A stretch of 7,056 nucleotides of DNA from Desulfovibrionaceae bacterium UBA930 (GTDB lineage: Bacteria; Desulfobacterota; Desulfovibrionia; Desulfovibrionales; Desulfovibrionaceae): assembly GCA_002293605.1 (NCBI GenBank), contig DBDO01000194.1:1-7056 (forward strand), in the 5' to 3' direction. Shown here one piece after another: positions 1-4,616 of the stretch; within the stretch, counting starts at the first letter, position 1, and each line of letters opens with the position of its first letter. The notes under the pieces were generated by a model. It was not told the origin of the DNA. It searched no databases and worked only from the letters and a program-made list of their open reading frames with translations. The translations under genes were made by a program, and so were the position numbers.

Positions 1-555
1 GGTTTCAAGGCCTTTGGCTTCTTCAACGGTGATCACGCCTTCTTTGCCGACCTTGCCCATGGCTTCGGCAATGATGTTGCCGATGGTGCTGTCGGAGTTG
101 GCGGAAATGGTGCCGACCTGGGCGATTTCCTTCTGATCACGGGTGGGCTTGGCAAGGGAATCCAGCTCGGTGACAAGCTTGGCCACGGCCTTGTCAATGC
201 CGCGCTTGATGGACATGGGGTTACGGCCAGCGGCAACGAGCTTGACGCCTTCCTTGTACACGGCTTGAGCCAGAATGGTGGCGGTGGTGGTGCCATCGCC
301 CGCGATATCGCTGGTCTTGGAAGCAACTTCCTTGACCATCTGGGCACCCATGTTTTCAAACTTGTCTTCCAGCTCGATTTCCTTGGCCACGGTCACGCCG
401 TCTTTGGTGATGACGGGAGAGCCGTAGGACTTTTCAATCACCACGTTGCGGCCTTTGGGGCCCAGGGTGACTTTAACGGCGTTGGCAAGGGTGTCCACCC
501 CGCGGGAAAGGCGTTCGCGGGCTTTGGTATCAAAGAAAATTTCCTTGGCAGGCAT
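1..555 (-). CDS. groEL: Chaperonin GroEL (60 kDa), N-terminal 185 codons, runs off the left edge
   Basis: This is the large subunit of the GroEL/GroES ATP-driven folding chamber, acting in the cytosol on non-native proteins. The visible part covers the equatorial domain and the beginning of the next domain. It begins MPAKEIFFDTKARERLARGV and contains the nucleotide-binding LGPKGRN (residues 31-37) and DGTTT with Asp87, the position of the catalytic aspartate in E. coli GroEL. The frame is open to window base 1, so about two thirds of the protein (full length about 545 aa) lies outside. The start is set by a strong GGAGGAG ribosome site (plus-strand 561-567) five bases upstream. It follows groES by 64 bases with no terminator between them, so the two are co-transcribed. 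No damage is visible. Identification is certain. Confidence 0.97.
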   Translation of the reverse strand, partial: MPAKEIFFDTKARERLSRGVDTLANAVKVTLGPKGRNVVIEKSYGSPVITKDGVTVAKEIELEDKFENMGAQMVKEVASKTSDIAGDGTTTATILAQAVYKEGVKLVAAGRNPMSIKRGIDKAVAKLVTELDSLAKPTRDQKEIAQVGTISANSDSTIGNIIAEAMGKVGKEGVITVEEAKGLET

Positions 556-619
556 GTTGTCTCCTCCGTAAACGTAAATATAATGAGATCAGTCGAATAA
601 AAGACGCGCGGCGATGGGA

Positions 620-907
620 TTAGTCGATAACGGCGAGAATGTCGTCCTCGCGCATAACGAGGTGCTCAACGCCGTCGATTTTAAACTCGGTACCGGCATA
701 CTTGTTGAAGAGCACCTGGTCGCCAGCCTTGACTGTCATGGGAATGATTTTGCCATCGTCGGCGGCTTTGCCGGGGCCGACCGCGACCACTTCGCCTTTG
801 GAGGGTTTTTCCTTGGCGGTGTCGGGAATATACAGGCCGCCTGCGGTTTTTTCTTCGCCTTCCAGGCGTTTTACCAGAACTCGGTCGTTCAGGGGCTTCA
901 GCTTCAT
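620..907 (-). CDS. groES: Co-chaperonin GroES (10 kDa lid)
   Basis: GroES forms the heptameric lid that closes the GroEL cavity. The 95-residue product has the normal full length for the family. It opens with MKLKPLNDRVLVKR, carries the mobile-loop region that contacts GroEL (about residues 16-32, with GGLYIPDT at 23-30), and ends in HLVMREDDILAVID, the typical C-terminal strand. A GGAGG ribosome site (plus-strand 918-922) lies 10 bases before the ATG. It is the first gene of the leftward groES-groEL operon. The sequence style (EEKTAGGLYIPDTAKEKPS) resembles Desulfovibrio GroES as I remember it, which is the main clue to the host. No CIRCE operator is visible upstream. Confidence 0.97.
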   Translation of the reverse strand: MKLKPLNDRVLVKRLEGEEKTAGGLYIPDTAKEKPSKGEVVAVGPGKAADDGKIIPMTVKAGDQVLFNKYAGTEFKIDGVEHLVMREDDILAVID

Positions 908-1064
908 GATACGCTAACCTCCACAAAATGCGTTTTTGAGATGTGAAAACCATGGCGGGCAAAAACCCGCGAACGAAATATGCCGAAGGACGCCCGCCGT
1001 CAAGGGGAGGGCGCGCGGGGCAGAATCTGCATACCCCCGCAACTGTCCGGTAGCGAACGCTCCT

Positions 1065-1070
1065 AGTATA
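1065..1070 (-). promoter_or_regulatory. Candidate -10 element of the groES-groEL promoter (TATACT)
   Basis: Read on the minus strand, TATACT sits here, about 158 bases upstream of the groES ATG, with a T-rich tract further upstream (about 1095-1135). The expected -35 position (about 1088-1093, CTTTTC on the minus strand) is a poor match. I also see no clear heat-shock sigma (CTTGAA...CCCCAT) pattern. The call rests on the -10 match and AT-rich context only. Confidence 0.3.
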
Positions 1071-1183
1071 AGCCTCCAATTCGCGTTGAAAAGAGGCAAA
1101 AGGGAAAAAAAGTGAAAAAAAATTTAAACTATTAATAATATTAGCAAAAAACTTTAGTCTTCTGCCCCTGCCCCCAGCCTGTG

Positions 1184-1207
1184 GCAATTGCGCGGCCTTG
1201 CAATTGC
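1184..1207. repeat. Two copies of the palindrome GCAATTGC, 16 bp apart
   Basis: The 8-bp self-complementary word GCAATTGC occurs at 1184-1191 and again at 1200-1207, so the copies are 16 bp apart start to start. They overlap the putative -35 element and spacer of the DUF456 promoter. This is the geometry of a paired operator for a dimeric repressor, but no cognate regulator is in the window, so function is a guess. Confidence 0.4.
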
Positions 1208-1216
1208 GGGTACGAT
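1188..1216 (+). promoter_or_regulatory. Candidate sigma-70 promoter for the DUF456 gene (TTGCGC-17-TACGAT)
   Basis: TTGCGC at 1188-1193 and TACGAT at 1211-1216 are separated by the ideal 17 bp and lie about 60 bases upstream of the chosen start codon. The AT-rich tract at 1090-1155 lies just upstream. Both hexamers are partial matches to consensus. The GCAATTGC pair overlaps the promoter. Confidence 0.35.
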
Positions 1217-1274
1217 ATAGGGCTTTGCAAGGAATTGTACTTTTTTCAATACCATGAACGGGAGTGTTTTCCTG

Positions 1275-1796
1275 ATGGGATATATCGCGGCTGTGTTTTG
1301 TTTTGTACTGATGCTCTGTTCCCTTTTCCTGCTCTTTCTCGGTTTGCCCGGAAACTGGCTTATCCTCGGCATTGCCGCCCTGTGGGCCTTTTTCTCCTCT
1401 GCGCCGGATTTTGGCTGGCAGTTTTTTGTGCTGCTTGGTTCTTTGGCCGCGCTTGGCGAAGTGGTGGAGTTTCTGGCCGGGCACTTTGGCACAAAAAAAT
1501 ACGGAGGCTCCGGCAAAGGCAGCATTGGCGGCATGATTGGTGCCGTACTCGGCGGCATTGCCTGCGCGCCCCTGTTTTTCGGTTTTGGCGCGCTCCTGGG
1601 GGCGCTCGGGGGCGGTTTTGCGGGGTGCTGGCTGCTGGAAAAATCCGGCGGCGCCACAAACCAGGCCGCCTCACGCGCCGCCTTTGGGGCCACTTTGGGG
1701 CGTTTTGGCGGTTTTGTGGTCAAGCTTGGCATAGGCATAGGCATGATCTGGCTCATTGCCTCACGCCTGTGGGACGGTCTGGGGGCGGCGCTTTGA
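1275..1796 (+). CDS. DUF456 family small integral membrane protein
   Basis: The 173-residue, very hydrophobic and glycine-rich protein matches the DUF456 pattern: LGLPGNWLI near the N-terminus (about 22-30), then a glycine-zipper stretch (about 78-118, GGSGKGSIGGMIGAVLGG). Likely membrane helices are at about 3-22, 24-42, 47-65, 85-120 (possibly two) and 145-164. The family is widespread and has no established function. It probably sits in the inner membrane. I chose the ATG at 1275 because GGGAG (1260-1264) lies 10 bases upstream. An in-frame ATG at 1254 would add seven residues but has no ribosome site. It is followed after 78 bases by the RNA methyltransferase gene on the same strand and may share its transcript. 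Confidence 0.8.
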   Translation: MGYIAAVFCFVLMLCSLFLLFLGLPGNWLILGIAALWAFFSSAPDFGWQFFVLLGSLAALGEVVEFLAGHFGTKKYGGSGKGSIGGMIGAVLGGIACAPLFFGFGALLGALGGGFAGCWLLEKSGGATNQAASRAAFGATLGRFGGFVVKLGIGIGMIWLIASRLWDGLGAAL

Positions 1797-1849
1797 GTGT
1801 TCGCTTCATAGTGGCCGCGTCTTCTTCCTCTCTATCCTCTTTTATATAC

Positions 1850-1863
1850 GCCGCGACTGCGGC
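1850..1863 (+). promoter_or_regulatory. Small hairpin just upstream of the RNA methyltransferase start
   Basis: GCCGC-GACT-GCGGC forms a 5-bp GC stem with a 4-base loop ending 11 bases before the ATG at 1875, where a ribosome binding site would be expected. No Shine-Dalgarno sequence is visible. The hairpin could affect initiation, or it could be chance in GC-rich DNA. Confidence 0.25.
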
Positions 1864-1874
1864 CCTGCTTTGCC

Positions 1875-2648
1875 ATGCTGCGTAATCTTTCCGTCATTCT
1901 TGTGCGCACCCGCTTTCCGGAGAACATCGGCATGGCCGCCAGGGCCATGGCCAATATGGGGGCCTCGGAGCTGATTCTGGTGCGCCCCGAGCGCTGGGAC
2001 AAAGACAAGGCGACCCCGCTGGCCACCACGCAGGGGCTTGCCCTGTTGGATGCTGTTCGCGTTGAGGAAAGCCTGGAGGCGGCGCTTGCGCCTTTTTCCC
2101 TGGCCGTTGGCACCAGCGCCCGGATCGGGGGCTGGCGCAAGGATGTTCTGCCGCCGGAAAAAGCCGCCGCAGCGCTACGCGCCGCCGTGCGGGAAGGCGA
2201 ACGGGCGGCCCTGGTCTTTGGCTCCGAAGACCGGGGACTAAGCAATGCCGAGCTTGAGCTGTGCAGTTGTCTGGCCGTCATTCCCACGGCAGAGGAGCAT
2301 TCCTCGCTGAATCTGGCCCAGGCCGTGCTGCTCATGCTCTATGAGTGCATGAAGGCGGATAAGGCCCTGGCCTTTGAAAGCCGGAGCGCCCGCAAAGACA
2401 GGGGCGGAGAGGGTTGGACCCGCCCCGTCATAAGCGAAGATTCCCGCCGTGCTACCCTGGAAGAAGAGCGGCTGCTGCTTTGCACCTTGCAGGAAACGCT
2501 TCAGGCCATAGGCCACCTGCCCAGGGACAATCCGGGCTGGTTTATGCAGCCGATGCGCCGTTTTTTGCGGAAAAGCCGTTTGCGCAGGCATGAGTTCGAC
2601 ATGCTGATGGGTGTGTGCAGACAAATGCGCAATGCCATGAAGATATAG
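1875..2648 (+). CDS. trmJ: RNA 2'-O-methyltransferase, TrmH/SpoU (SPOUT) superfamily, TrmJ type
   Basis: The 257-residue protein carries the three SPOUT motifs in order: PENIGMAARAMANMG (15-29, with the conserved Asn17), LVFGSEDRGLSNAE (113-126) and IPTAEEHSSLNLAQAV (136-151). Together these make the knotted S-adenosylmethionine site. The helical C-terminal extension (about 185-257) is as expected for TrmJ, which methylates the ribose of tRNA nucleotide 32. Target specificity cannot be proven by sequence, so another TrmH-group RNA substrate is possible. The family label is firm. There is an in-frame stop at 1809-1811 and no better start than the ATG at 1875, although no ribosome site precedes it. 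The stop codon (2646-2648) touches the first palindromic repeat. Confidence 0.85.
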   Translation: MLRNLSVILVRTRFPENIGMAARAMANMGASELILVRPERWDKDKATPLATTQGLALLDAVRVEESLEAALAPFSLAVGTSARIGGWRKDVLPPEKAAAALRAAVREGERAALVFGSEDRGLSNAELELCSCLAVIPTAEEHSSLNLAQAVLLMLYECMKADKALAFESRSARKDRGGEGWTRPVISEDSRRATLEEERLLLCTLQETLQAIGHLPRDNPGWFMQPMRRFLRKSRLRRHEFDMLMGVCRQMRNAMKI

Positions 2649-2671
2649 AGCATTCCAAAATTGGAATGCTC
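2648..2671. repeat. Palindromic repeat, copy 1 (GAGCATTCC / GGAATGCTC)
   Basis: Perfect inverted repeat with 11-bp arms (2648-2658 and 2661-2671) around a central AA. It begins on the last base of the methyltransferase stop codon. The same 24 bases recur exactly at 2794-2817. There is no T-run after it, so it is not a standard terminator, though it would form a strong hairpin in the 3' end of the mRNA. Confidence 0.85.
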
Positions 2672-2696
2672 CAGAGTGATGACAAAGCCCGCAAAA

Positions 2697-2717
2697 GCGT
2701 GCTTTGTAAAGGCACGC
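2697..2717. repeat. Stem-loop GCGTGC / GCACGC
   Basis: Six-base arms at 2697-2702 and 2712-2717 enclose TTTGTAAAG, in which TTT and AAA can pair further with one bulged G. It is part of the stacked hairpin series that starts at the methyltransferase stop codon. Confidence 0.5.
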
Positions 2718-2734
2718 CCGCTCCGGCGCTTAAC

Positions 2735-2753
2735 GGCGGCAATGAATGCCGCC
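2735..2753. repeat. Stem-loop GGCGGCA / TGCCGCC
   Basis: A perfect 7-bp GC-rich stem (2735-2741 and 2747-2753) with loop ATGAA, second in the hairpin series between the two palindrome copies. Confidence 0.55.
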
Positions 2754-2769
2754 TACGCCTGCGCGGCGG

Positions 2770-2790
2770 GCTGTTGACAAAGTCAACAGC
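2770..2790. repeat. Stem-loop GCTGTTGAC / GTCAACAGC
   Basis: Perfect 9-bp arms (2770-2778 and 2782-2790) with an AAA loop. It shares two bases with the next palindrome (2789-2822), so the two hairpins abut and partly compete. Confidence 0.7.
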
Positions 2791-2822
2791 CTCGAGCATT
2801 CCAAAATTGGAATGCTCGAGGC
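2789..2822. repeat. Palindromic repeat, copy 2, with extended 16-bp arms
   Basis: The 24-bp core of copy 1 recurs exactly at 2794-2817. It is flanked here by further complementary bases, giving arms 2789-2804 and 2807-2822 around a central AA. The outer part adds CTCGAG on both sides. A 34-bp perfect palindrome will not arise by chance. It may be the boundary of a mobile or REP-like unit. Confidence 0.85.
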
Positions 2823-2860
2823 CGGACGTGAGTAGCATGAGCGGCCGCCAACGAGGAACA

Positions 2861-2878
2861 GGCAGGTTTTTGCCTGCC
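2861..2878. repeat. Stem-loop GGCAGG / CCTGCC with T-rich loop
   Basis: Six-base arms (2861-2866 and 2873-2878) around TTTTTG. It is the last clear hairpin of the repeat mosaic. Confidence 0.45.
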
Positions 2879-2966
2879 GTGAACGATGCGTGCAGCATTT
2901 CGAAAGTAATCTGTTTTGAAGACTTTGCACTTTGAGAGAGCTGTGACAGGGGTTTATTCGTAAATC

Positions 2967-2989
2967 CTTGCGGCGCAAGTATATTTTTT
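2967..2989 (+). terminator. Weak hairpin plus T-run
   Basis: CTTGC-GGC-GCAAG (2967-2979) is followed after four bases by TTTTTT (2984-2989). The five-pair stem is short for an intrinsic terminator, so this is tentative. It lies 30 bp before a much stronger terminator. Confidence 0.3.
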
Positions 2990-3017
2990 CGTATACAAGA
3001 GAGGGGCCACAAAAAGC

Positions 3018-3060
3018 GTTCCCCCCTTGGCAAGATCTTGCCAAGGGGGGAATTTTTTTA
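3018..3060 (+). terminator. Strong intrinsic terminator built on a perfect 30-bp palindrome
   Basis: Bases 3021-3035 and 3036-3050 are exact reverse complements (CCCCCCTTGGCAAGA and its complement), with flanking TT/AA extending the stem. AATTTTTTTA follows at 3051-3060. On the minus strand the hairpin is followed by CTTTTTG, so it may work in both directions. It lies about 370 bp past the methyltransferase stop, shielding the vgrG promoter from readthrough. Confidence 0.85.
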
Positions 3061-3066
3061 TGTCTA

Positions 3067-3096
3067 TTGCGCGCAGCAGGCAAAGGGTGCTATAGT
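3067..3096 (+). promoter_or_regulatory. Candidate sigma-70 promoter for the vgrG remnant (TTGCGC-18-TATAGT)
   Basis: TTGCGC at 3067-3072 and TATAGT at 3091-3096 are 18 bp apart and lie directly after the strong terminator, about 130 bases before the vgrG ATG. Position and spacing are good, and the -10 is one base from consensus. This suggests the T6SS remnant has its own promoter with an AT-rich leader. Confidence 0.5.
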
Positions 3097-3153
3097 CAAG
3101 ACGTATATGATATTGGCTATATCTATGAAATAAAGAGCATATTATGTAATAAA

Positions 3154-3201
3154 AGGAGGCAGGAACTGTCCCCGGCTACAACGATTAGCTTTGCGGTGTG
3201 A
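3154..3201 (+). other. Strong ribosome-site sequence with only a tiny possible frame (CTG start)
   Basis: AGGAGG at 3154-3159 is a near-perfect Shine-Dalgarno sequence but no ATG, GTG or TTG follows at a useful distance. Six bases on, a CTG (3166) opens an 11-codon frame, LSPATTISFAV, ending TGA at 3199-3201, seven bases before the first in-frame ATG of vgrG. It could be a short leader frame or the relic of a lost gene. Coding status is unproven. Confidence 0.2.
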
Positions 3202-3222
3202 GGCCGCATGGAGGGTGCATTA

Positions 3223-3867
3223 ATGAGTATGCCTGCAAACAGAGCCTGGTTCAGCTTTGCGATTGAAAATGACAGCACTCCCTTTCGTGTACACGGATTT
3301 CAGGGGAAAGAGGAGATAGGTCTTCCTTATGAATTCACTATCAGTCTTGTCGCCTCCAGAGACGATATCGATATTGTCGGCCTGCTCGGAAAACGTGCCT
3401 TGCTGACTATTACAGACAGAAGTATGCGGGATCGCTATATTCATGGTGTAATTCAACAATTTGAGCAAACGGGAACAGGCAATGAATTTACGCATTATGA
3501 ATGTATACTCGTGCCAAAGGCATGGTTTCTCTATCAGACGGAAGATCACCGCATTTTTCAGAATAAAACTGTGCTGGATATTATTCAGATCATCCTCCAG
3601 GAACAGGGCTTTCCTGCTGAGGACTGGAAGATGCAATGCTCCGGAAAATATAAAAAAAGGGACTACTGCGTGCAGTACAGCGAGTCGGATCTGCATTTTA
3701 TCGCCAGATTATGCGAAGAAGAGGGGATATACTACTACTTTGAGCATGGGAAGTTTGGACACTGCATGTGTTTTTCAGACCTGCCGGAAGGTGTTCCTAT
3801 TTCAGGAAGAGAGACAGTGCGGCATGTGGGGGGCAGCGGCATGGTTGCCGATGGCCCCTTTATCTGA
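3223..3867 (+). pseudogene. vgrG: VgrG, type VI secretion spike protein, truncated to the N-terminal gp27-like domain
   Basis: VgrG trimers cap the Hcp tube of the T6SS and carry effectors into target cells. The 214 residues match the phage gp27/gpD-like N-terminal part: MSMPANRAWFSF opening, GLPYEFTISLVASRDDID (33-50), and the hallmark region at 146-175 (RDYCVQYSESDLHFIARLCE, then EEGIYYYFEH). After GSGMVADGPFI (204-214) the frame stops at TGA. Intact VgrGs run to 600 residues or more, with a gp5-like OB fold and beta-helix needle, both absent here. I chose the ATG at 3223 because GGAGGG (3210-3215) lies seven bases upstream. An in-frame ATG at 3208 overlaps that site. The gene is AT-richer than its flanks, which suggests horizontal transfer. 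The 3' end overlaps the CDC123-like gene, as if a deletion joined them. It is probably non-functional as a spike. Confidence 0.88.
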
Positions 3868-4592
3868 GGCTATAACCGGCTATTACCTTGAGAATTTGCC
3901 TCAAGCGCTTCAGGAGGTCTTTATCCCGCAGGAGAGGCTTGCTCTTGGGCCTGAGGAGATGCGGGCTTTTGCCTCCAGGCTTGGCATTCCGGGAGCGGAA
4001 AGGGACAAACAAACCAGCGCCCGGCTTATCTCTCTTGCCTCCCGCATACAGGCCAGGCTGGACGCGGCAGGGCGGTTCCCGCAGCCCCAAAGATTCGCTC
4101 TATAAACGGCTCCCCTGCGGCAAGGCCAGCGATGCCTTCAATATGCTCGCTTGCAGCAGGCGCGTTTGCAGCGATGTGCATTGGGCCTCTCTCTACGGCT
4201 ACCCCATATCCTTGTTTATCCGCCCCTGGCTTGCCATACAGGAGTGGCAGGAATTGCGCTGTATCGTCAAAAAGGGCAGTATCAGCGGCATATCTCAATA
4301 CTATATTGAAGGGAGGCCTTTTTATAAAGAAATATATACTTTGCGTGGGGAGATTGCATGCAGAAGACAGGAGTTCATGGTAGAGCATGTGCTGCCCCAT
4401 GCCGAACACGCTGACTATGTGTGTGATGTTCTGTATACAAAAGAAGCCATGCGCATTCTTGACTATAATCCATTGATTCGAAGTACGGATCTGAGTTTTT
4501 TCGGCCCGCGCTTTCCCCCTGCGGCATCGCCGGAATTTCGTTTTTGGATCGGTCAGAGCGTGGGAGCGCTTTCTCTCGCGAAGAGCAATTAA
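3851..4592 (+). pseudogene. CDC123-like R2K-clade ATP-grasp protein (T6SS-linked), split by a frameshift
   Basis: The 5' part reads in one frame (3851-4078; MAPLSEAITGYYLENLPQAL...SRIQARLDAAGRF) and stops at 4103. The sequence resumes one frame over from about 4080 (RSPKDSLYKRL) to the TAA at 4590-4592. Skipping one base near 4076-4089, beside CCC and CCCC runs, restores about 246 residues, roughly the size of the CDC123 core. Motifs in order: SPKD (4083-4094), LFIRPW, QELRCIV (EFRCFV in eukaryotic CDC123), GISQYY, CDVLYT, LDYNPL (Asp at 4461-4463 and Asn at 4467-4469, the expected Mg-ATP ligands). Published analysis of this clade proposes ATP-dependent peptide ligation and a bacterial branch associated with T6SS, and the overlapping vgrG agrees. 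The start is uncertain: 3851 has no good ribosome site, and ATG 3959 follows GAGGAG. The second conserved clade lysine is not obvious. Sequencing error at the C-runs is possible. Confidence 0.75.
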
Positions 4593-4600
4593 TGTAATTG
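4586..4600. terminator. Small AT-rich hairpin between convergent genes
   Basis: CAATTA-ATG-TAATTG forms a 6-bp stem across the stop codon of the CDC123-like gene, in the 24-bp gap before the convergent radical SAM gene ends. It is too weak to count as a proven terminator, but it is the only structure in the gap. Confidence 0.2.
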
Positions 4601-4616
4601 TTGTCTTGCGTTGAAA

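Larger units (their letters stand above)
908..1274. other. Divergent intergenic region between groES and the DUF456 gene
   Basis: This 367-bp stretch without a convincing gene must hold the leftward groES promoter and the rightward promoter of the DUF456 gene. Its middle (about 1090-1155) is very AT-rich with A-tracts, in a GC-rich setting. That is typical of a promoter UP-element or bent DNA. The groES-proximal part (about 960-1060) is GC-rich and would be 5' leader of the groES transcript. Open frames crossing it on either strand look like chance frames in GC-rich DNA. I searched for TTAGCACTC/GAGTGCTAA (CIRCE) and did not find it. Confidence 0.6.
2649..3222. other. Hairpin-rich non-coding region between the methyltransferase gene and vgrG
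   Basis: This 574-bp stretch has no credible gene. From left to right it holds palindrome copy 1; stem-loops at 2697-2717, 2735-2753 and 2770-2790; palindrome copy 2 (2789-2822); a stem-loop at 2861-2878; a weak stem plus T-run at 2967-2989; a strong terminator at 3018-3060; a promoter (3067-3096) and the leader of vgrG. The left part (about 2648-2940) looks like a repeat mosaic of the REP/MITE kind. Frames open on both strands at once (about 2615-2935 plus, 2542-3033 minus) are best read as by-products of palindromic sequence. Confidence 0.65.

Noticed and set aside
681..1484. Long minus-strand frame covering groES, the intergenic region and part of the DUF456 gene
   Set aside because: It is out of frame with groES, crosses the AT-rich promoter region, and gives an arginine/lysine/glutamine-rich product typical of a shadow frame in GC-rich DNA.
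2648..2822. Possible CRISPR array from the repeated palindrome
   Set aside because: Only two copies, 146 bp apart, with structured sequence rather than a spacer between them, and no cas genes in view.
2615..2935. Plus-strand open frame of 106 codons through the repeat mosaic
   Set aside because: It starts inside the methyltransferase gene, has no ribosome site, and translates palindromic repeats (SIPKLECS-type peptides). It is open on both strands, as expected for inverted-repeat DNA.
2542..3033. Minus-strand open frame of 163 codons over the same region
   Set aside because: It overlaps the methyltransferase 3' end and runs through every hairpin. Composition is low-complexity (arginine, serine and proline runs) with no recognisable domain.
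4076..4105. Programmed +1 frameshifting in the CDC123-like gene
   Set aside because: The site has C-runs, but no upstream Shine-Dalgarno-like stimulator, rare-codon or stop combination, or downstream pseudoknot is evident. The neighbouring vgrG is also broken, so decay is simpler.
3223..4592. Single VgrG-CDC123 fusion protein (specialised VgrG with a C-terminal effector)
   Set aside because: The VgrG frame stops at 3867 and the CDC123-like sequence is in other frames. The OB-fold and needle that would normally precede an effector domain are missing.
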